From: Calophaca sinica
Lineage: Eukaryota; Streptophyta; Magnoliopsida; Fabales; Fabaceae
Length of the DNA: 64,000 nt
Assembly (NCBI GenBank): GCA_037113605.1
Contig: CM073734.1
Span: 55,357,985 to 55,421,984, forward strand
Direction of reading: 5' to 3'
Below, piece after piece: positions 57,847-64,000 of this stretch. Under the pieces are notes generated by a model that made no database searches, was not told the origin of the DNA, and was given only the letters and a program-made list of their open reading frames with translations. Each line of letters starts with the position of its first letter. The stretch's first letter is position 1. The position numbers and the translations under genes were made by a program.

Positions 57847-58602
57847 TTGGATATTCCCGAATGGAAGTGGGACGGAATAGCAATGGACTTTGTAGTAGGG
57901 TTACCAAAAACACCTAAGAAGTTTGATGCAATATGGGTAATCATTGACCGATTGACCAAGAGTGCTCATTTCATTACAATCGGAGAGAAGTATCCTTTGG
58001 AGAGGTTGGCTCGGATTTATATCAAGGTAGTTGTAAGGTTGCATGGTGTTCCTTCGAGCATCATCAGTGATAGAGACCCTAGATTCACGTCTAGGTTCTG
58101 GAATGAATTGCAACGAGCTTTAGGGACCAAGTTGAGATTAAGTTCAGCTTATCATCCTCAAACGGATGGTCAGTTAGAACGAACAATTCAAACCTTAGAA
58201 GATTTGTTGAGAGCTTATGTATTAGATCACGTGGGGAGTTGGGGTGAATTTTTACCTTTAGTGGAGTTTACCTATAATAAAAGTTTTCACTCAAGTATAG
58301 GTATGGTGCCTTTTGAGGCATTGTATGGAAGGAAGTGTAGAACCCTGTTGTGTTGGTTTGAAACAGGAGATACCCAAGTATTAGGATCAGAACTGGTACA
58401 ACAAACCACAGAACAAGTGAGAAAGATCAGAGAAAAGATGATGGTAGTGCAGGATAGGCAGAAGAGTTATAGCGATAAAAGGAGAAGACCTTTAGAATTC
58501 CAGGAAGGAGATCATGTTTTTCTAAGAGTAACACCTAGAACTGGAATTGGCAGAGCCATCAAATCTAGAAAACTGACCCCTAGATTCATCGGACCTTTCT
58601 AA
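57847..58602 (+). pseudogene. Tekay integrase catalytic core
   Basis: 251 residues. DD35E motif: first Asp in WDGIAMDFVVGLP, second in SIISDRDPRFTSRFW, Glu in HPQTDGQLERTIQTLEDLL. It continues with EALYGRKCRTLL and the GPY/F-type end PLEFQEGDHVFLRVTPRTG and KLTPRFIGPF. The stop after GPF is TAA, where the minus-strand copy has CAA (Gln). All three catalytic residues are kept. Confidence 0.92.
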
Positions 58603-58926
58603 ATTCTTCATAGTATTGGCCCAGTAGCTTATCACATTGCCTTGCCACATAATCTTTCCAGACTCCATGAAGTTTTTCATGCTTCTCAACTTCGCAAATA
58701 TTTTCCCGATCCATCACATGTTCTTGAACCAGAGTCAATACAATTGAAAGAGAACTTAGAGTACGAAGCATTACCAATACGGATTTTGGATAGGAGGATG
58801 AAGGAACTTCGTCGTAAAACTATTTCCCTAGTCAAAGTCTTGTGGGACGATGTTACTAGTGACATGACTTGGGAGCGTGAGAATGAGATTCGTCAACAGT
58901 ACCCACATTTATTTTTAGGTGCGTGA
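58603..58926 (+). pseudogene. Tekay integrase C-terminal chromodomain-like region
   Basis: Follows the stop at 58600-58602 in the same direction: GPVAYHIALPHNLSRLHEVF, QLRKYFPDPSHVLEPESIQL, EALPIRILDRRMKELR, KVLWDDVTSDMTWERENEIR, ending PHLFLGA. The segment from EALPIR onward is the chromodomain-like tail typical of Tekay/Del elements. It ends 20 bases before the polypurine tract. Confidence 0.85.
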
Positions 58927-58940
58927 TTTCAGGGACGAAT

Positions 58941-58961
58941 TTTTTTTTAAGGGAGGTGGAA
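58941..58961 (+). other. Polypurine tract of plus-strand Tekay element
   Basis: TTTTTTTTAAGGGAGGTGGA, followed by AATACGAAA and the LTR start. The U-rich box before the purines matches the minus-strand copy. The extra seven bases before the LTR are not present there. Confidence 0.8.
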
Positions 58962-59104
58962 ATACGAAATATAACATCCCAATTTTTAAGAATAATTCTT
59001 AGTCACACGGTACATTAAATTCTCGATAAATTAATTTATGGGACACTTGGAATTTTCTTATTAGAACCCCTAGCATGATGAGTAATTATGATTAGGACGA
59101 GTTT

Positions 59105-59310
59105 CAGCTTCTGGTGTAGTTTCAGCGTTTGGTGCAGTTTCTATATCTAGTCAGTTTCAGCATTTGGTACAGCTTTAGCTTCTGGTGCAGTTCCAGCATT
59201 TGGTGCAGTTTCTGCGTCTGGTCAGTTTCAGCATCTGGTACAGTTTCTGCTTCCGGTGCTGTTTCTGCGTCTGGTGTTGTTTCTGCTTCCGGTACTGTTT
59301 CTGCTTGTAG
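59105..59310. repeat. 18-bp minisatellite in Tekay 3' LTR
   Basis: About eleven units of TCTGGTGCAGTTTCTGCG-like sequence. One plus-strand frame reads SASGTV repeated, and the opposite strand reads PEAETV/PDAETA repeats, by chance of the 18-bp period. Confidence 0.85.
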
Positions 59311-59559
59311 TGAATCAAGATAAGAATGGTGAGTCATAAAAGGATAAGCATGAAGTTTTGTGGCTAGTATTAATCCAAGTAGCACCACAAAATAATGACA
59401 AGTGCCTTTGTGGATAAGCATGCTTAGTTGGATAAGATAAGTATGGATTAGTGTGACCACAATTATTAAACAAGTGGCACCATAACTTTGGGAAAAGTAG
59501 AACCACAAGATCATGACAAATGGCACCATAGGAAAGCAACATGTGACCTTGTGTTTGCC

Positions 59560-59567
59560 TATAAATA
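59560..59567 (+). promoter_or_regulatory. TATA box in Tekay 3' LTR
   Basis: TATAAATA in TTGCCTATAAATAGTGAGG. Conserved with 46653-46660 and 26906-26913. Confidence 0.7.
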
Positions 59568-60022
59568 GTGAGGCAATGTAGGAGGAATTCACAAGTTCCA
59601 ATTGTGAGAAGTTTTAGAGAGAGAGAGACTCTAGAGTTCTAGAGAGAGAAAATGAGAGAGAATTTCTCTTCCATTCCTTGTGTCAAAATCGTGAGATGCT
59701 CCTTCCTTTGTGATCGTCTTTAACTTATTTTCTTTCCCTTTTCAACCTAGAGATATTGTGTTTGAGAGTGTGTAAATGCTTGAGTGAGAAATCAAGAGAA
59801 TTTGTGAGAGTTTTCCCTTCCTTCCTTGCTATTGGCGTGACCCATAGAGCTTTTTGAGGGTTCGTGTTCATGAGTCCACGGTGGTAGTTCAGTGTCCGCT
59901 CGTGGTTCCAGGTACTCCGAATTCCAGGCGGGAGAAAGAATATACTTCCATTAGATTATGTGTAGTAGAAATGATTGTTTGACATGTGTAGGGTGACCTA
60001 AGCCCTACTAGAGGTTGATGAC

Positions 60023-60060
60023 TGTAACCCCTATAGTAACACCTAACGATAGGGGTTACA
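60023..60060. repeat. Perfect inverted repeat with 12-bp arms in LTR
   Basis: TGTAACCCCTAT at 60023-60034 and ATAGGGGTTACA at 60049-60060 with a 14-base loop. Only the right arm has a counterpart in the other Tekay LTR. Confidence 0.9.
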
Positions 60061-61411
60061 GTGTGCCACATCTAAGGATAGGCGTGGTAGACCCATCAAC
60101 TAACTTAGGATTTATTTTTTATTAAATATATTGCCTGATAAATATGCTTATTTTTTAGTTATGATGTACATGTCATATGAGGGTTGTAACATGCCTAGGA
60201 TTGCTTTATGACATGCTTGTGGAATATGTGATGTTGTGATATATGTGTTAACATATGAAATTGAATGCTTATAAGATGCTGTGTAAAATGCAGTAGCACT
60301 TAAGTATGATATGTTGCATAACATGATATGAGTTTGGGTATGTGATCTTAGCATGATGTGAGACATATGGTTATGAGGTGTTGGATGCATAAGCATGATA
60401 TTGCATTAGTAACCACTCCATTCTTGATGAGAATGTGATGTGGAGAGAATCTCTAACGGGAATGGGGTATATTCGACCAGTAGGTTAGATCCACTTCGTT
60501 CCCTATCGAAAAAGGGGGAAAACGAACGTCCCTATCGGGAAAAGGGGAGGAGGATTCCTATTAGGAAATGGGAATACCTCGTGGACTAGGCTAGTGTTGC
60601 CCTGTCTCTATCAGGAAAGGGAGTCGGGAGTCCCTATCAGGAAAGAGGGACGGCAACCTAACGGAAACGGGGTTCGCCAATACGTATTCCTATCGGAAAT
60701 GGGGAGTACAGCGACAATAGTAAAGAAAAGATGCACAACTCATTGAGAGAACATGGGGTAAGTGGAAGAGGGTAGCTAGATCCTATTTGTTATACATGTG
60801 ATTATCTGTGCAGATTATCTTACTTTCATTCTACTTATGCATTTCCCGCTTTTTAATGGATGTGTTGTTCTTATCTCCCTATGTTTGTATGCCTATGTAT
60901 ATATGTATTTCTGTATTAGACTGTCTTGATGAAGATGCAGCAGTAGCCCTACCCAATGAAGCAGTTCCTGGTAATGTTGTTGATGACAGAGCAGGTCCCG
61001 AAGAACCATGATCGGGAAAGTTTTGAGTCATAGGCGAGCTGGATCACAGAGTGGGAATTCTCAGCATCCACTTAGCTGATGTTTTTGCAGTCCCTTTGGC
61101 CAGGAGTCTTGTGTTGATGTTTTGTTTCGTTTTGGTATGTTTAGATGAGGGGCAGCTTAGCCTCATAGGTTTATATTTTGAATAACTGTATTGTACTAAT
61201 TATACTACGCTTACTTGTGCACTCTGATGAGGCCATCTTTTGAGAAAACCTATTTATATATATTATGACACTAGTTACTTTACTGTGACGCGTCGTTGTC
61301 TTATTTGTGCCTTCAGTTTTAACTCCTCCGTATTTTTATAACGTTAATTATGCGGGTTAGGTTAATTATGTAGAATAAAGCATGGATAGGACAACGGGGT
61401 GTTACAAGCGC

Positions 61412-61640
61412 CGCAACTCTCTCCCTTCCTCGTTCCTTCTTCCATTCTCTTCTTCCTTCCTTCTTCCATTCCCTTCCTCGATTTTCGCTTCGTCTTCATC
61501 TTCCCTTTCTTGTTTCCATACCTCCCTTGCATTCAAACAAAGTGGTCGTGCCTCTGATTTCTGCAACTGACGGCTTCGACGGTGTTTGGGAACGACGACG
61601 ACATTTGGGACAGCTCCAAAGGTTAATGTTTTTTCTCTTT
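61412..61640 (+). other. CT-rich leader-like host remnant right of the Tekay insertion
   Basis: Together with 45960-46067 it would form one CT-rich stretch with AACCCTAG motifs and a possible splice donor CCAAAG|GTTAAT at about 61620. This resembles the 5' leader exon of a plant gene cut in two by the element. No downstream coding exon is recognised, so the gene, if any, is unknown. Confidence 0.3.
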
Positions 61641-61644
61641 TTTT

Positions 61645-61855
61645 CTCTGATTGGGCAAAAAATCGCAACTGGCCCAAAAGAGCCCTAACCCGTGTAAACC
61701 CAACCGACCCAACCCGCAACCCGCCCAACCCGCACCCGCTTAAATCATAGGGCCACATGGATAGAAATGGGCCACATAATCTGTATCACGGTTTGGGTTG
61801 GATTGCGGTTTTTGGGCCCCAACCGACCCAAACCCGATCGGTGTCCAGCCCTAGT
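61645..61855 (-). mobile_element. hAT-like MITE end or remnant
   Basis: Runs of AACCCG/GACCCAA and an end that reads CTAGGGCTGGACACCGATCG on the minus strand, a terminus style of hAT-like MITEs in plants. A matching left terminus is not clear, so this may be only one end. Confidence 0.35.
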
Positions 61856-62297
61856 AAAATTATCCGTTTGAAATAGTAAGTACCTTGTTTTTCTAAAAAA
61901 TCATTTTTTTTTGTCTTTTTCATTAAAAGCAGAATAGAATGAAATCCTAGCCAGATCATATTCCTTTTATTGATTTTGTTAATAATCAATCATTAATGAT
62001 AGGAGATTTATTTCATATGCATGTTAATATTAATTAGAAAATCAAGTTTTATTAATTAATAAATAAAAGTATTTAACAAGCATCAAACGGTGTTAAAAAC
62101 ACGGTTCTGGTTTCTTTATTAATAAAAGATGGTAGTAACTTCTTTAGGGCTTTTTGTTTTCATAAAATGCATAAATTTAATGGAGGGAAATATGATTAGG
62201 CAAACATCTTCTTTCAAATAATTAAAGGGTACCATTTTAAGTGGGCGTCGTAGGGGTGCTAATACCTTTCCTGTGTATAACCAACCCACAAACCTCT
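61856..62297. other. AT-rich intergenic sequence
   Basis: No ORF, RNA gene or repeat recognised. Confidence 0.4.
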
Positions 62298-63019
62298 AAG
62301 GCCCTGTTTGGATAAACAACTTATTTAGGTACTTATGACATAAGAGCTTATCGCAAGAGAGCTTATATCATAAGTACTTATACTGAACAAGCTAATTGTG
62401 TTTGGATGAATACATTGAAAAGTGCTTATACAAAAAACTGAACTGTTTGGATGCATAAATATATAAGCACCTATAAAATGTTGTTATAATTTTTTAAAAT
62501 TTAAATATTTTAAATTAAACCATAATTAAAAATATGCTACTAATTTATTAAAGTATTATAATATACCACAAAATTAATATTAAAAACTGAAAATTGAAGA
62601 ATAAAACCTTAGTTGAAATAAATTAAAAAAAATAAAAATCCGTGTCTTATATATTAGAATTTAATTATTTTACTTAATTATTAAACTCTACATATTATAA
62701 CCATTAATAAGTGAGTATCACGAGTTATGTCTATTAATAACCATTAATAAATAAAAATGAAACACAAGAAAAAAGCAGCAACGGTATATGGGGTTCGAGA
62801 TGAAAAAAAAATGAAGTAAGAAAACGACAAAAAAAAAACTTATAACCATCGAATGCTTAGCAGCAGTGATTTTGAAAAAAAAAAAGAGTGCTGTTAATTG
62901 AACACAGCAACTCGACAACATATGCGACACCACCTCGTCCGTACTGTACGGACCACGTGTCCATACATGTACAGACGCCACTTTTTTTTCCTTCCAAAAA
63001 ACAGTTTTTTTTAAAAATT

Positions 63020-63240
63020 TATCTGGTTAATCACGTTCAAATATCTGGTTAATGCTATTCATTATCTAGTTAATGCTACATTCTGAAACTTAAAACATCC
63101 CATTTTCTTATCTGGTTAATCACGTTCAAATATCTGGTTAATGCTATTCATTATCTGGTTAATGCCAAATCCTGAAACTTTTTCTTATCTGGTTAATCAA
63201 GTTCAAATATCTGGTTAATACTATTGATTATGTGGTTAAC
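63020..63240. repeat. Tandem repeat of TATCTGGTTAAT units
   Basis: Three longer units start at about 63020, 63108 and 63184. Each is made of three copies of TATCTGGTTAAT or a one-base variant, about 20-25 bases apart. The larger unit also includes GAAACTT in the first two copies. Confidence 0.85.
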
Positions 63241-63364
63241 GATAAATATTTTTTTAACCTATTTAAAAAAATCTAAAAAAATAAAAAAATTTGAAAAAAA
63301 AAATTTTGTCCGTATTGTACGGGCATACGGTCAGTACAGTATGAACCATATACTATATGGTGTC

Positions 63365-63503
63365 TTTTTTTTTTTTTTGGATAGGCAAATGTTAGTTGTT
63401 AGTAATTGTTAGAAATGTTAGTTTCCCGGGTTTGAACCCAAGACCTCTAGCTTAAACTCCTTCAGCGTCCCTTAGCTCACCAACCGAGCTACCTACTTGG
63501 GAC
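63365..63503 (-). mobile_element. tRNA-derived SINE with poly-A tail and 13-bp target duplication
   Basis: On the minus strand the element starts CCCAAGTAGGTAGCTCGGTTGG, with a pol III A-box (TAGCTCGGTTGG), a B-box (GGTTCAAACCC) about 40 bases on, and a 14-base A tail (T run at 63365-63378). It is flanked by ACTATATGGTGTC (63352-63364) and ACTATACGGTGTC (63504-63516), one mismatch in 13. It is transcribed by RNA polymerase III and mobilised by LINE enzymes. The family name is not assigned. Confidence 0.85.
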
Positions 63504-63516
63504 ACTATACGGTGTC

Positions 63517-63625
63517 TATGTCAAATTATGTGTTCAATTATCATTATTGAAAAAAAAAACGAAATAACGAAATAAAAGAACGACCATAAAACAATATCGC
63601 CTAAAATGAAAGAAATTGAGAGAAA
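63517..63625. repeat. Direct repeat, first copy (partner at 63891-64000)
   Basis: TATGTCAAATTATGTGTTCA to AATTGAGAGAAAA, nearly identical to 63891-64000 with only about two substitutions. The second copy runs off the window edge. Confidence 0.9.
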
Positions 63626-63861
63626 AAGAGGCACGCTAGATTCGAGCACAAGTCATATCACCGGATCTGCATAAGCTCCGCATAAGCCCATGGCATAAGC
63701 AGCTTATGGGATAGTCATAAGCTATTTTCATAAGCTCAACCAAACACACTTACGAGAGCTTATGTCAGTAGATAAGCTCAAATAAGCTGTAAATAAGCCA
63801 ATCAAAATAGACCCTAAATTTGGTTCAAAGACCACTTTTCTTCTATTTTTCCAAAACATGT

Positions 63862-64000
63862 ACAGTACAGACCGTATACTATATGGTGTCTATGTCAAAT
63901 TATGTGTTCAATTATCATTATTGAAAAAAAAAACGAAATAACGAAATAAAAGAACGACCATAAAACAATAGCGTCTAAAATGAAAGAAATTGAGAGAAAA
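63862..64000. repeat. Direct repeat, second copy with empty SINE site
   Basis: Contains ACTATATGGTGTC at 63878-63890 running straight into TATGTCAAATTATG, i.e. the same site as 63352-63516 without the SINE. Truncated by the window end. Confidence 0.9.

Larger units (their letters stand above)
46068..61406 (+). mobile_element. Ty3/gypsy Tekay/Del-type chromovirus, plus strand, split by a nested copia
   Basis: Flanks AACGC (46063-46067) and AGCGC (61407-61411) are a 5-bp duplication with one mismatch. Order: 5' LTR 46068-47360, primer site, gag, protease, RT up to 49989, nested copia 49990-56757, rest of RT, RNase H, integrase, chromodomain-like end, polypurine tract, 3' LTR 58970-61406. It is the same family as the minus-strand copy at 25163-34524, with readily aligned protein sequence throughout. 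Protease and integrase motifs are intact, but several stops and the insertion in RT make it defective. Without the nested element its length would be about 8.6 kb. Confidence 0.93.
58970..61406 (+). repeat. 3' LTR (full length) of plus-strand Tekay element
   Basis: 2437 bp, starting TATAACATCCCAATTTTT and ending GGGTGTTACA. Contents in order: 18-bp minisatellite 59105-59310, TATA box 59560-59567, GA-rich leader, conserved block with a perfect inverted repeat at 60023-60060, and the CCCTATCGGAAA-type repeats at 60490-60710. Confidence 0.93.
62298..63817. mobile_element. hAT-like non-autonomous DNA element with internal repeats
   Basis: The left end AGGCCCTGTTTGGATAAACA continues with many AAGCTTAT/CTTATG words. 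The right end, read inward on the minus strand, is AGGGTCTATTTTGATTGGCT followed by TTATTTACAGCTTATTTGAG. Ends and subterminal CTTAT/ATAAG words are the style of plant hAT MITEs. The inside is AT-rich without a transposase. An 8-bp target duplication could not be fixed. Confidence 0.45.

Noticed and set aside
59122..59601. 159-residue minus-strand ORF with PEAET/PDAET repeats.
   Set aside because: Product of the 18-bp LTR minisatellite read backwards.
61402..61758. 118-residue minus-strand ORF with Glu/Arg-rich end.
   Set aside because: Complement of a CT-rich leader and an hAT-like MITE; crosses two unrelated sequences.
63365..63503. Possible functional tRNA gene.
   Set aside because: Has A and B boxes but no full cloverleaf; the A tail and target duplication show it is a SINE.

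Overview
This window is a transposon-dense stretch of a plant nuclear genome, most likely a temperate (IRLC) legume such as a clover or vetch relative. The evidence is the set of Ty1/copia SIRE-type and Ty3/gypsy Tekay/Del-type elements with legume-style LTRs, a decayed endogenous pararetrovirus, a MAIN-like (plant mobile domain) pseudogene, a tRNA-derived SINE, and a small two-exon secreted cysteine-rich peptide gene built like a nodule cysteine-rich (NCR) gene. The species is inferred. No housekeeping gene is visible. Almost every long reading frame belongs to a mobile element and most are broken.

Layout. 1-9879: a SIRE/Maximus-type copia element running left to right (primer site at the left edge, gag, protease, integrase, RT with a large internal deletion, RNase H, a separate env-like ORF, polypurine tract, 3' LTR); its 5' LTR lies off the left edge. 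9880-14720, minus strand: an endogenous caulimovirid-like element (basic Ser/Asn-rich ORF, then zinc knuckle, protease, RT and deleted RNase H, no integrase). 14720-17464: AT-rich intergenic DNA holding the cysteine-rich peptide gene (16661-17036, minus). 17465-19565 and 20253-23804: two probable solo LTRs separated by tandem repeats. 24248-24520: a run of seven near-perfect palindromes. 24674-43770: a MAIN-like pseudogene split by two gypsy insertions, 25163-34524 (coding Tekay copy, minus; 5-bp duplication GCACC) and 34981-43480 (non-coding LARD-like element, minus; 5-bp duplication TATAC). Removing each insertion with one copy of its duplication rejoins the MAIN-like frame. 46068-61406: a second coding Tekay copy, plus strand, itself split in its RT by a minus-strand copia element (49990-56757; 5-bp duplication CCCTC). 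61407-64000: a leader-like host remnant, a hAT-like MITE end, and a longer hAT-like non-autonomous element containing tandem repeats and a SINE whose empty site is also present in the window.

The elements form a layered record. The MAIN-like gene was there first and was hit twice by gypsy elements; the right-hand gypsy element was later hit by a copia element. The two Tekay copies cover the same gag-pol, so each can be used to read the mutations of the other: nearly all premature stops are CAA/CAG to TAA/TAG or TGG to TAG, the mark of methylcytosine decay. All three gypsy elements have an internal loss of about 1.0-1.2 kb in the 5' LTR only. The region most likely to hold live host function is the cysteine-rich peptide gene near 17 kb.
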